From JBBCJT01 sp037190665 (GTDB taxonomy: Bacteria > Pseudomonadota > Alphaproteobacteria > Acetobacterales > Acetobacteraceae): a stretch of DNA of 45,467 bases. Below are positions 1-7,597 of the stretch, piece by piece. A model generated the notes under the pieces. It made no database searches and had not been told where the DNA came from. It saw nothing but the letters and a program-made list of their open reading frames with translations. The DNA is taken from assembly GCA_037190665.1 (NCBI GenBank), contig JBBCJT010000004.1:1-45467 (forward strand). The letters run 5' to 3'. Positions within the stretch are counted from its first letter, which is position 1, and each line of letters begins with the position of its first letter. The position numbers and the translations under genes are program-made.

Positions 1-6
1 CCCCGG

Positions 7-244
7 AAGGGGCTTTGCCCCTTCACCCCACCAGGGGGCACGGCCCCCTGGACCTGCGATTCCTCAAGAGGGCCTTCGGCCAAATCGGTCATCTGCCCCC
101 ACCCCCTCGATGATGATCGTGGGGGTGGGGGCAGATGACCGACCTGATCAAAACCCTTCTGAGGGAATCCCGGGTCAAGGGGCCGGTGGCCCCTTGCGGG
201 GTGCAGGGGCAGCGCCCCTGCTGGGGTCTCGGGGCAAAGCCCCG
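7..244. repeat. Composite palindromic intergenic repeat (two inverted copies)
   Basis: Two related GC-rich units meet head to head. The plus-strand unit (7-106) holds hairpins 7-13/17-23 and 31-39/43-51, then a spacer. The minus-strand unit (244-121) holds hairpins 230-235/239-244, 203-210/214-221 and 177-184/188-195, then a similar spacer. They end in a perfect 22-base inverted repeat, 85-106 against 121-142, around a 14-base loop. Motifs such as GGGGCTTTGCCCC and a GATTCC spacer occur in both units. Seen directly. Such hairpins after stop codons often act as terminators or RNA-stabilising ends, and mltG stops at 249. No gene is seen in 1-248. Confidence 0.75.
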
Positions 245-248
245 CCCT

Positions 249-1235
249 TCAGCCCCCGCTACGCCGCTCCCGTTCGATCGCCCGCCAGCGGGCGACGGCG
301 CGGTTATGTTCGTCCAGCGTGCGGCTGAATGTATGTCCGCCGGTGCCGTCGGCGACGAAGTAGAGTTCTTCCGTCTGCGCCGGATTGGCGGCCGCGCGCA
401 GACTTGCGAGCCCCGGCGAGGCGATCGGCCCCGGCGGCAGGCCGGCGTTGCGGTAGGTGTTGAACGGGTGCTCGCGGTCGAGGTCGGCGCGCGAGATCGG
501 CCGGTCGAGCGCGCCGGTCCCCTCGCTCGCCGCGTAGGCGACGGTGGGGTCGGATTGCAGCGGCATGCCGCGCCGCAGCCGGTTGACGAACACGGCGGCC
601 ACGCGGGCGCGTTCCTCGGGCTTGCCGGTCTCCCGCTCCACCACGCTCGCCAGGATCACCAGTTCGCGCGGCGTGGCGAGCGGCAGGCCCTCCGCGCGCC
701 CGGCCCAGGTTTCGGCCACGGCCTTGTCCATCGCCGCGCGGGCGCGCTCGATGATGGAGGCGCGCGTGGCGCCGAACTCGAACGAATAGGTCTCGGGCAG
801 GATCGTGCCCTCGGTCGGCGCCTCGACGCTGCCGACCAGCCCCTCGGCGCGGTCGAGCAGGGTCACGATCTGCGCCGCGGTCAGGCCTTCGGGGATGGTG
901 ATCCGGCGCTGCACCGGCCTCGCGGTGCGGAGGATGTCCAGCACCTGCCGCAGGCTCGCCTGCGCGGGGAAGGCGAACTCGCCGGCGCGCACCGCGCCGT
1001 TGCGCGAGGTCAGCGAGGCGGCGAGGGCGAAGGCGTGGGGATCGGCCACCACGCCGGCTTCGGCGAGCGCGTTGCCGATGGTCGCGACCGCGCCGCGCGG
1101 CACCACCACCTGGGCGTCGGCGGCAAGCGGTCCGGGCATGTCATAGGCACGCAGACCTATCAGGACCGCCCCCCCCCCCATCGCGGCGAGCAACGCCACG
1201 AGGAGGACGATCCGGCGCGCCCAGCGCCCCGCCAC
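249..1235 (-). CDS. mltG: Endolytic murein transglycosylase MltG
   Basis: Membrane-anchored lytic transglycosylase that cleaves nascent glycan strands in the periplasm and is thought to release the growing chain. The 328 residues have an N-terminal membrane segment (about 8-28), a LysM-like region, then the YceG/MltG domain. The catalytic glutamate is E200 in ASVVERET, followed by the family stretch with FVNRL, QSDPTVAY and NTYRNAGLPPGPI. Length is normal for the family. It sits directly after fabF on the same strand with a one-base gap, the usual alphaproteobacterial arrangement, so it is probably the last gene of the fab operon. GC hairpins follow the stop. Confidence 0.95.
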   Translation of the reverse strand: MAGRWARRIVLLVALLAAMGGGAVLIGLRAYDMPGPLAADAQVVVPRGAVATIGNALAEAGVVADPHAFALAASLTSRNGAVRAGEFAFPAQASLRQVLDILRTARPVQRRITIPEGLTAAQIVTLLDRAEGLVGSVEAPTEGTILPETYSFEFGATRASIIERARAAMDKAVAETWAGRAEGLPLATPRELVILASVVERETGKPEERARVAAVFVNRLRRGMPLQSDPTVAYAASEGTGALDRPISRADLDREHPFNTYRNAGLPPGPIASPGLASLRAAANPAQTEELYFVADGTGGHTFSRTLDEHNRAVARWRAIERERRSGG

Positions 1236-1236
1236 G

Positions 1237-2499
1237 TCAGTCCGGACGGCGGAACAGGATCGAGGCGTTGGTGCCGCCGAAGCCGAAGCTGTTCGACAAC
1301 GCCACGTCGATCTTCCGCTGCTGCGCCGTATGCGCCACCCGGTCGATCGGGCTTTCCCGGCTCGGCTCGTCGAGGTTGAGCGTCGGCGGGGCGACCTGAT
1401 CGCGGATCGCGAGGATGGAGAACACCGCCTCGACCGCGCCGGCCGCGCCGAGCAGGTGCCCGATCGCCGACTTGGTGGAGGACATGGCGAGCCCCTTCGA
1501 GGAATCGCCGAACATCCGCTCCACCGCCTCCAGCTCCAGGTCGTCGCCGAGCGGGGTGGAGGTGCCGTGGGCGTTCACGTACTGGATGTCGGAAGGCTGC
1601 AGCTTGCCGTTGCGCAGCGCCGCCTTCATGGCGCGGTAGGCGCCGTCATGGCCTTCCGCCGGGGCGGTGATGTGGAAGGCGTCGCCCGACATGCCGTAGC
1701 CGGCGATCTCGGCGTAGATCTTCGCGCCGCGCGCCTTCGCGTGCTCAAGTTCCTCGAGCACCACGACGCCCGCGCCCTCGCCCATGACGAAGCCGTCGCG
1801 GTCCTTGTCCCAGGGCCGGGACGCCTTGGCCGGCGTATCGTTGAAGCTGGTGGACAGCGCGCGCGATGCGCAGAAGCCGGCGATGCCGATCTCGCAGACC
1901 GCGGCCTCGGTGCCGCCCGCGACCATCACGTCGGCATCGCCGAGCATGATCAGCCGGGCCGCGTCGCCGATCGCATGCACGCCGGTCGCGCAGGCCGTCA
2001 CCACCGAGTGGTTCGGCCCCTTGAACCCATACTTGATGGAGACATGGCCGGAGGCGAGGTTGATCAGCGCCGAGGGGATGAAGAACGGCGACAGGCGCCG
2101 CGCCTTGCCTTCGGCGATCTGCAGCGATGCCTCGTAGATCATCGGCAGGCCGCCGATGCCCGAACCGATCATCACGCCGGTGACGTTGCGGTCCTCGTCG
2201 CTCTCGGGCTTCCAGCCGCTGTCCTCGACCGCCTCGGTGGCGGCGACCATGGCGAGCTGGATGAACCGGTCCATCTTCTTCTGGTCTTTGACTGGCACCC
2301 ATTCGGCGACGTCGAGACCGCCGGTCTCGCGCGTGCCGCGGGGTATCTCGCCGGCGATCTTCGCCGGCAGTTCCCCGGTATCGAAGGACTGGATGGCGCC
2401 GAGGCCGGACTCGCCGTTCAGCAGGCGCTTCCAGACATGCTCGACCCCGAGGCCGAGCGGGCACGCGATGCCCATGCCGGTGACGACGACTCGCCGCAT
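1237..2499 (-). CDS. fabF: 3-oxoacyl-[acyl-carrier-protein] synthase II (FabF)
   Basis: Condensing enzyme that extends acyl-ACP with malonyl-ACP in cytoplasmic type II fatty-acid synthesis. The 420 residues match the usual length. The Cys-His-His triad is visible: C170 in VVTACATG, H311 in NAHGTSTPLGD and H348 in IGHLLGAAG. The C-terminal FGFGGTN glycine loop is also present. It lies 25 bases after acpP, whose product carries its substrates, and just before mltG. FabB is the alternative, but the sequence and the acpP-fabF order favour FabF. Confidence 0.96.
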   Translation of the reverse strand: MRRVVVTGMGIACPLGLGVEHVWKRLLNGESGLGAIQSFDTGELPAKIAGEIPRGTRETGGLDVAEWVPVKDQKKMDRFIQLAMVAATEAVEDSGWKPESDEDRNVTGVMIGSGIGGLPMIYEASLQIAEGKARRLSPFFIPSALINLASGHVSIKYGFKGPNHSVVTACATGVHAIGDAARLIMLGDADVMVAGGTEAAVCEIGIAGFCASRALSTSFNDTPAKASRPWDKDRDGFVMGEGAGVVVLEELEHAKARGAKIYAEIAGYGMSGDAFHITAPAEGHDGAYRAMKAALRNGKLQPSDIQYVNAHGTSTPLGDDLELEAVERMFGDSSKGLAMSSTKSAIGHLLGAAGAVEAVFSILAIRDQVAPPTLNLDEPSRESPIDRVAHTAQQRKIDVALSNSFGFGGTNASILFRRPD

Positions 2500-2524
2500 G
2501 TCAGGGAACTCCGCAGAGGCCCGG

Positions 2525-2764
2525 TCAGGCCTTCTGCTTTTCCTCGATGTACTTAACGGCGTCGCCGACGGTCTGGATCTTCTCGGCGGCGTCCTCGGGG
2601 ATCTCGACCTCGAAAGCCTCTTCGAAGGCCATCACCAGCTCGACCGTGTCGAGACTGTCGGCACCCAGATCGTCAATGAAGCTGGCGGTGGGGACCACCT
2701 TGGCTTCCTCGACGCCGAGGTGTTCGACCACGATCTTCTTCACCTTGTCGGCGATCTCGCTCAT
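2525..2764 (-). CDS. acpP: Acyl carrier protein
   Basis: Small acidic carrier of growing acyl chains, 79 residues. S37 in DLGADSLDTVEL is the 4'-phosphopantetheine attachment site. The frame stays open 40 codons further upstream, but the start at 2764 gives the exact family N-terminus (MSEIADKVKK), has purine-rich sequence (AGAGG) in front, and leaves a normal gap after fabG. It is central to the fabD-fabG-acpP-fabF operon. Confidence 0.97.
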   Translation of the reverse strand: MSEIADKVKKIVVEHLGVEEAKVVPTASFIDDLGADSLDTVELVMAFEEAFEVEIPEDAAEKIQTVGDAVKYIEEKQKA

Positions 2765-2925
2765 TTCTGGCCTCTTGCTCCTGCCCGCCCGGTTGGGAAT
2801 TTGCCTTGGGCCGCGTCCCGGGCAGAACGGGCAGGCCGACTCGGCGCCGCACCCGCCCCGGACGAAGCCGGCGGGCACTAGCACGGTTCCGTGACGGCGG
2901 CCAACCCGGCCGCCGCCTGATCAAC

Positions 2926-3663
2926 TCAGACCATCGCCATCCCGCCGTTCACATGCAGCGTGGCCCCCGTGACCCAGCCTGCCTCGTCCGAGGCGAGGTA
3001 GAGCACGGCGGCGGCGATATCCTCCGGCCGGCCCAGCCGCGTGAGCGGGATACGCTCCGTCAGCTTTGCCTTCTGTTCAGCCGAAAGCGCATCCGTCATC
3101 GCGGTTTCAATGAAACCGGGCGCGACGACGTTGATGGTGATGCCGCGGGCGGCGACCTCGGCCGCCAGCGCCTTGGTCATGCCGACCAGCCCGGCCTTCG
3201 CCGCGGCGTAGTTGGCCTGTCCGGCATTGCCGGTCGCGCCCACGATGGAACCGATATTGACGATCCGCCCCGCCCGGCGGCGCAGCATGCCCCGCAGCGC
3301 GGCGCGGCTGAGGCGGAACGGTGCCGCCAGATCGACGTCCAGCACCTGCTGCCAGGATTCGTCGGACATGCGCAGCGCGAGCATGTCGCGCGTCAGCCCC
3401 GCGTTGTTTACCAGCACATGCAGCGGCCCGGCGGCCGCCTCGGCGGCCTCGACCAGCGCCTCGGCCGCGGCCGCGTCCGACAGGTCCGCGGGGCAGACAT
3501 GGGCGCGCTCGCCGAGCGAGGCGGCGAGGGTCTCCAGCGCCTCCCGGCGCGTGCCGGACAGCACCACCGCGGCGCCCTGCGCGTGCAGCACCCGCGCGAT
3601 CGCGCCGCCGATGCCGCCGGAGGCGCCGGTGACCAGCGCCGTCTTGCCGTCGAGCCGGAACAT
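2926..3663 (-). CDS. fabG: 3-oxoacyl-[acyl-carrier-protein] reductase FabG
   Basis: NADPH-dependent short-chain reductase that converts 3-oxoacyl-ACP to 3-hydroxyacyl-ACP. The 245 residues carry the nucleotide-binding TGASGGIG (12-19), NNAG (87-90) and the catalytic set S139, Y152, K156 in NYAAAKAG. The C-terminus with WVTGATLHVNGGMAM is typical of FabG. It lies 12 bases after fabD and upstream of acpP in one operon. Confidence 0.96.
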   Translation of the reverse strand: MFRLDGKTALVTGASGGIGGAIARVLHAQGAAVVLSGTRREALETLAASLGERAHVCPADLSDAAAAEALVEAAEAAAGPLHVLVNNAGLTRDMLALRMSDESWQQVLDVDLAAPFRLSRAALRGMLRRRAGRIVNIGSIVGATGNAGQANYAAAKAGLVGMTKALAAEVAARGITINVVAPGFIETAMTDALSAEQKAKLTERIPLTRLGRPEDIAAAVLYLASDEAGWVTGATLHVNGGMAMV

Positions 3664-3675
3664 GCGTCGTTCTCC

Positions 3676-4620
3676 TCAGAGCGCCTTGAGAAGCGCCTCG
3701 ATCTCCGCCGGGGTGCCGGCGGCCAGTCCGGTGGCGTCCGGGGCGATGCGCCTGGCGAGCCCCGTCAGCACGCGGCCCGCGCCAAGCTCCACGAACGTAT
3801 CCACCCCGTCGTCCACCATCGCCTGGACGCATTCGCGCCAGCGCACGGTGCCGGTGACCTGCTGGACCAGCAACTCGCGGATCGTGGACGGGTCGGTCAC
3901 CTTGGCGGCGGTCACGTTGGCGACCAGCGGCACCACCGGGGCGCGCGGCGCGGTCTCGGCCAGTGCCGCGGCCATGGCGTCGGCGGCCGGCGCCATCAGC
4001 CCGCAATGGAACGGGGCGGAGACCGGCAGCGGCATCGCCCGCTTCACACCCTTTGTCTTCGATACCTCGATGGCGCGGTCCACAGCGGCCTTCGCGCCCG
4101 AGATCACGACCTGCCCGCCGCCGTTGTCGTTGGCGATCTCCAGCACCTCGCCGCCGGCGGCCTCGGCGCATATCTCGGCGGCCAGCGCCGCGTCCGCGCC
4201 CAGCAGCGCGGCCATCGCGCCCTGGCCCGGCGGCACCGCCTTCTGCATCGACTGCCCGCGCAGCTTCAGCAGCCGGGCGGCGGCCGCAAGGTCGAAGGCG
4301 CCGGCAGCGGCCAGCGCGCTGTATTCACCGAGCGAATGTCCGGCCACCAGTTTCGCCTTCTGGGCGAGCGGGGCGTTGCCGTCCTTCTCCAGCACGCGCA
4401 GCACGGCGATGGAGACGGCGAGCAGCGCGGGTTGGGCGTTCTCGGTGAGGGTCAGTTCCTCGCCCGGCCCCTCGAACATCAGCTTCGAGAGATTCTGCCC
4501 GAGCGCCTCGTCGACCTCCTGGAAGACCTCGCGGGCGGTGGCGAACGCGCCGGCGAGGTCGCGGCCCATGCCGACGGCCTGGCTGCCCTGACCGGGGAAG
4601 ACGAACGCACGCACGGACAT
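3676..4620 (-). CDS. fabD: Malonyl-CoA-[acyl-carrier-protein] transacylase FabD
   Basis: Moves malonyl from CoA to ACP, supplying the extender unit. The start at 4620 (MSVRAFVFPGQGSQ) gives 314 residues, the normal size; the open frame continues 51 codons upstream without family similarity. Nucleophile S96 lies in GHSLGEYS and H205 in SAPFHCGLM; the oxyanion GQGSQ is at the N-terminus. It is the first gene of the minus-strand fab operon and diverges from rpsF. Confidence 0.96.
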   Translation of the reverse strand: MSVRAFVFPGQGSQAVGMGRDLAGAFATAREVFQEVDEALGQNLSKLMFEGPGEELTLTENAQPALLAVSIAVLRVLEKDGNAPLAQKAKLVAGHSLGEYSALAAAGAFDLAAAARLLKLRGQSMQKAVPPGQGAMAALLGADAALAAEICAEAAGGEVLEIANDNGGGQVVISGAKAAVDRAIEVSKTKGVKRAMPLPVSAPFHCGLMAPAADAMAAALAETAPRAPVVPLVANVTAAKVTDPSTIRELLVQQVTGTVRWRECVQAMVDDGVDTFVELGAGRVLTGLARRIAPDATGLAAGTPAEIEALLKAL

Positions 4621-4680
4621 GAAGGCTGGGTCCTCGACCTGTTGGCGGGGGTGTGGGCAGGGTCGGAAACGAGCGGCGCG

Positions 4681-4707
4681 CTTAGACTTGGCCGCGGCGC
4701 GCGTCAA
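4681..4707 (-). promoter_or_regulatory. Possible fabD operon promoter
   Basis: On the minus strand TTGACG (4707-4702) is followed after 15 bases by TCTAAG (4686-4681), a fair -35/-10 pair with short spacing, 60 bases upstream of the fabD start in the divergent region. Weak evidence from sequence alone. Confidence 0.3.
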
Positions 4708-4748
4708 TCGCCGCCGCACCCGCGCATGGCCGGCCCGCGCGGCGGTTG

Positions 4749-4776
4749 TTGCAACGACCCCCGATCCGTGCATAAC
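4749..4776 (+). promoter_or_regulatory. Possible rpsF operon promoter
   Basis: TTGCAA (4749-4754), 16 bases, then CATAAC (4771-4776) resembles a sigma-70 promoter. It lies about 95 bases before rpsF, in the 249-base region shared with fabD, and is locally less GC-rich than its surroundings. Nothing else is recognised in 4621-4869. Confidence 0.4.
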
Positions 4777-4869
4777 GCGCCGCTTCCCTGCCGGGGCGAG
4801 GCATCTCCCCGGCTATGCCCGCGCGTCCATGGGGGACGTGGCGGGACGAGACAAGCCAGAGGGGGTCCG

Positions 4870-5340
4870 ATGCCATTGTATGAGACCGTGCTGATCGCAC
4901 GGAACGATGTCTCGCAGCAGCAGGTCGAGAGCCTGGCCGAGACCATCGCCGCCCAGATCGCGGAGACGGGCGGCGAAGTGAAGAAGCGCGAGTACTGGGG
5001 CCTGCGCTCGCTGGCCTATCGCATCAAGAAGAACCGCAAGGGGCACTACATGCTCCTCGGCATCGATGCGTCCGCGCCCGTGGTGCAGGAGATGGAGCGC
5101 CAGCTCGGCCTCAACGAGGACGTGCTGCGGTTCATGACCATCCGCGTGGAAGAGATCGAGGAAGGCCCGTCGGCCATCCTGAGCAAGAAGTCCGACGACC
5201 GCGAGACGAAGTTCCGTGGTCCGAAGCCCGTGGGCCGGTTCGATTCGGGCCGCCGCCGCGGCTATGACGACCGCGAGGAGTTCCGCGCGCGCGACGTGAA
5301 CGAGCGCGAGCCGGAAGGCCCTGCCGGGGGCGAGGAGTAA
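4870..5340 (+). CDS. rpsF: 30S ribosomal protein S6
   Basis: Small-subunit protein that pairs with S18 at the platform. The start at 4870 (MPLYETVLIARND) follows AGAGGGGG and gives 156 residues; the much longer open frame upstream is antisense to the fab genes. The S6 domain covers residues 1-95, and a charged tail (RRRGYDDREEF, ending EGPAGGEE) is typical of alphaproteobacterial S6. It heads rpsF-rpsR-rplI, three bases before rpsR. Confidence 0.97.
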   Translation: MPLYETVLIARNDVSQQQVESLAETIAAQIAETGGEVKKREYWGLRSLAYRIKKNRKGHYMLLGIDASAPVVQEMERQLGLNEDVLRFMTIRVEEIEEGPSAILSKKSDDRETKFRGPKPVGRFDSGRRRGYDDREEFRARDVNEREPEGPAGGEE

Positions 5341-5343
5341 GCC

Positions 5344-5613
5344 ATGAGCGACGACATCAACCCGGCCGCGCGGCGCACCGCCGTCGGCGCCCGCCGCCCC
5401 TTCTACCGGCGCAAGAAGTCCTGCCCGTTCTCCGGCCCGAACGCGCCGAAGATCGACTACAAGGACGTGCGCCTGCTGAGCCGCTTCCTGTCCGAGCGCG
5501 GCAAGATCGTGCCGTCGCGCATCACGGCGGTCTCCGCCAAGAAGCAGCGCGAGCTGGCGAATGCGATCAAGCGCGCCCGCTTCCTGGCGCTGCTGCCCTA
5601 CGTGGTGGTGTGA
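5344..5613 (+). CDS. rpsR: 30S ribosomal protein S18
   Basis: 89-residue basic RNA-binding protein that forms a dimer with S6. The signature KIDYKDVRLLSRFLSERGKI and RITAVSAKKQRELANAIKRAR are intact. It sits three bases after rpsF and one base before rplI, so translation is probably coupled. Confidence 0.98.
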   Translation: MSDDINPAARRTAVGARRPFYRRKKSCPFSGPNAPKIDYKDVRLLSRFLSERGKIVPSRITAVSAKKQRELANAIKRARFLALLPYVVV

Positions 5614-5614
5614 G

Positions 5615-6190
5615 ATGGCGAACGTCGAACTGATCCTGCTGCAGCGCATCGACAAGCTCGGCCAGATGGGCGAGCGCGTGTCGGTGAAGCCGGGCTACGC
5701 CCGCAACTTCCTGCTGCCGCAGAAGAAGGCGGTCCGCGCCACCAAGGACAACCTCGCCCGGTTCGAGGCGCAGCGCGCCCAGCTCGAGGCGCAGAACCTC
5801 AAGCGCCGCGAGGAGGCCGAGCGTGTGGCCGAGCGCGTGTCCGGCCTCACCGTGGTGGTGCTGCGGCAGGCGGGCGAATCGGGCAGCCTCTACGGCTCCG
5901 TCTCCGCTCGCGACATCGCCGATGCGTGCACCGCCTCGGGCCTGACCGTGAACCGCAGCCAGGTCGTGCTGCTGCATCCGATCAAGGTCCTCGGCCTGCA
6001 TCAGGTCAGCGTCGAGCTGCACCCCGAGGTCGCCATCCGCGTGACGGTCAACGTCGCCCGCAGCGCCGAGGAGGCCGAGCGTCAGGCCCGCGGCGAGCGC
6101 ATCATCGGCGTCGAGGACGAGGAAGACGAGGCCGTCGAGGAAGAGGTCGAGATCTTCGATCCCGGCGCAGGCGAGCAGCCGGCCGTCTGA
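5615..6190 (+). CDS. rplI: 50S ribosomal protein L9
   Basis: 191-residue large-subunit protein with the N-terminal domain (VELILLQRIDKLGQMGERVSVKPGYARNFLLP region, residues 3-35), a long connecting helix and the C-terminal rRNA-binding domain. An acidic tail (EDEEDEAVEEEVEIFD) extends past the common length, as in other alphaproteobacteria. The start at 5615 is chosen from the family N-terminus MANVELILLQ. Last gene of the ribosomal operon, followed by a terminator. Confidence 0.97.
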   Translation: MANVELILLQRIDKLGQMGERVSVKPGYARNFLLPQKKAVRATKDNLARFEAQRAQLEAQNLKRREEAERVAERVSGLTVVVLRQAGESGSLYGSVSARDIADACTASGLTVNRSQVVLLHPIKVLGLHQVSVELHPEVAIRVTVNVARSAEEAERQARGERIIGVEDEEDEAVEEEVEIFDPGAGEQPAV

Positions 6191-6218
6191 TCCGGGCGGC
6201 GAAATCAGCGATCAAAGG

Positions 6219-6252
6219 CGGGCCGCCGGTTCTTCCGGCGGCCCGTCTGCTT
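6219..6252 (+). terminator. Rho-independent terminator after rplI
   Basis: A perfect 11-base stem (6219-6229 with 6235-6245) around a five-base loop, followed by TCTGCTTT. It starts 28 bases after the L9 stop and ends the ribosomal operon before cfa. Confidence 0.8.
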
Positions 6253-6286
6253 TGACGGAGCGCCCGCCCGACCCCATATTTGGCAT

Positions 6287-7531
6287 GTGGACGCTCTGTT
6301 CGATGCCCTTCTCCGGCGCGTCGTTCGCGTCGGCCGGCTGACCGTCCGCTATCCGGACGGACGCAGTGCCACCTACGGCACGGGCGATGCCCCAGCCGCA
6401 GGGTTGCGCCTGCGGGACAGCGCCACCATCCGCCGTATCCTGCGCAACCCGTCGCTGCATTTCGGCGAGGCCTACATGGATGGCGGGATCGAGCCGGAAG
6501 ACGGCAGCTCGATCTACGACGTCCTCGACGTCATCACCGGCAACATCGCCGCCGGCTCCTCCCACCCGCTGCTGCGCGCGCACGAATGGCTGTCCGACCA
6601 TCTGCGCCTGCTGCGGCAGATCAACCCGGCCTCCCGCTCACGGCGCAACGTCGCGCACCACTATGACCTCAACGGCCGGCTCTACTCGCTCTTCCTCGAC
6701 CGCGACCGCCAGTATTCCTGCGCCTATTTCGCGCGCGGCGACGAGACGATCGAGGAGGCGCAGGCCGCCAAGAAGCGGCACATCGCCGCCAAGCTGCGGC
6801 TCGACCGTCCCGGCCTCACCGTGCTCGACATCGGCTGCGGCTGGGGCGGGCTCGCGATGACGCTCGCGCGCGAATACGGCGCGATCGTCACCGGCATCAC
6901 CCTGTCGCAGGAACAGCATGCCGAGGCACAGGCGCGCGCGGCCGCCGAGAACCTGTCCGGCCGCGTCCGGTTCGAGCTGGTGGACTACCGCGAGGTGGGG
7001 GGGCGCTTCGACCGCATCGTCTCGGTCGGCATGTTCGAGCATGTCGGCCTCGCGCAGTTCCGCCGCTTCTTCGGCGTCATCCACGACCGGCTGGAGCCGG
7101 ACGGCGTGGCGCTGCTGCACACGATCGGGCGGCTGAAGGGGCCGGGCAGCACCAATCCCTGGCTGCGCAGGTACATCTTCCCCGGCGGCTATTCGCCGGC
7201 CCTGTCGGAAGTGGCGCCCGCGATCGAACGGAGCGGGCTGTACATGACGGACGTGGAGGTGCTGCGCATGCACTATGCGCTGACCATCCGCGCCTGGCGC
7301 CGCCGCTTCGCCGCCAACCGCGACGCCATCGCCGCGCTGTACGACGAGCGTTTCTGCCGGATGTTCGAGTTCTACCTGGCCGGGTGCGAGCTGGCGTTCC
7401 GCCATGACGGGCACTGCAACCTGCAGATCCAGCTCGCGCGGCGGATCGGGGCGGTGCCGATCACCCGCGACTACATGGTGGATGCGGAACGTGCGCAACC
7501 GCTGCGGGTCCCGCGTTCCGTCTCCACCTGA
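6287..7531 (+). CDS. cfa: Cyclopropane-fatty-acyl-phospholipid synthase family protein
   Basis: SAM-dependent enzyme that adds a methylene bridge to unsaturated acyl chains of membrane phospholipids. 414 residues, family-typical. The SAM-binding motif VLDIGCGWGG lies at 179-188, preceded by NVAHHYDLNG and followed by GITLSQEQ, MFEHVG and the C-terminal YLAGCELAFRHD region found in Cfa. The start is GTG at 6287, which keeps the family N-terminus; the overlapping ATG at 6285 is in another frame. It stands alone between the ribosomal terminator and dnaB. A related methyltransferase with a different lipid product cannot be excluded. Confidence 0.9.
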   Translation: MDALFDALLRRVVRVGRLTVRYPDGRSATYGTGDAPAAGLRLRDSATIRRILRNPSLHFGEAYMDGGIEPEDGSSIYDVLDVITGNIAAGSSHPLLRAHEWLSDHLRLLRQINPASRSRRNVAHHYDLNGRLYSLFLDRDRQYSCAYFARGDETIEEAQAAKKRHIAAKLRLDRPGLTVLDIGCGWGGLAMTLAREYGAIVTGITLSQEQHAEAQARAAAENLSGRVRFELVDYREVGGRFDRIVSVGMFEHVGLAQFRRFFGVIHDRLEPDGVALLHTIGRLKGPGSTNPWLRRYIFPGGYSPALSEVAPAIERSGLYMTDVEVLRMHYALTIRAWRRRFAANRDAIAALYDERFCRMFEFYLAGCELAFRHDGHCNLQIQLARRIGAVPITRDYMVDAERAQPLRVPRSVST

Positions 7532-7537
7532 TCCCCG

Positions 7538-7556
7538 TTATCCACAGCAATTCACA
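7538..7556 (+). promoter_or_regulatory. Tandem DnaA boxes upstream of dnaB
   Basis: TTATCCACA (7538-7546) is a perfect DnaA box. Ten bases on, CAATTCACA (7548-7556) matches 7 of 9 positions in the same direction. They lie 42-60 bases before the dnaB start. DnaA is known to act as a transcription factor on replication genes in several bacteria; control of dnaB here is inferred. Confidence 0.6.
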
Positions 7557-7597
7557 GCGCGCGACGCGACGTTCGCCGCTAATGTCCGCGCCCCGCC

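Noticed and set aside
2806..4869. Long plus-strand open frame running into rpsF
   Set aside because: Antisense to fabG and fabD; only the part from 4870 has ribosomal protein S6 sequence and a ribosome site.
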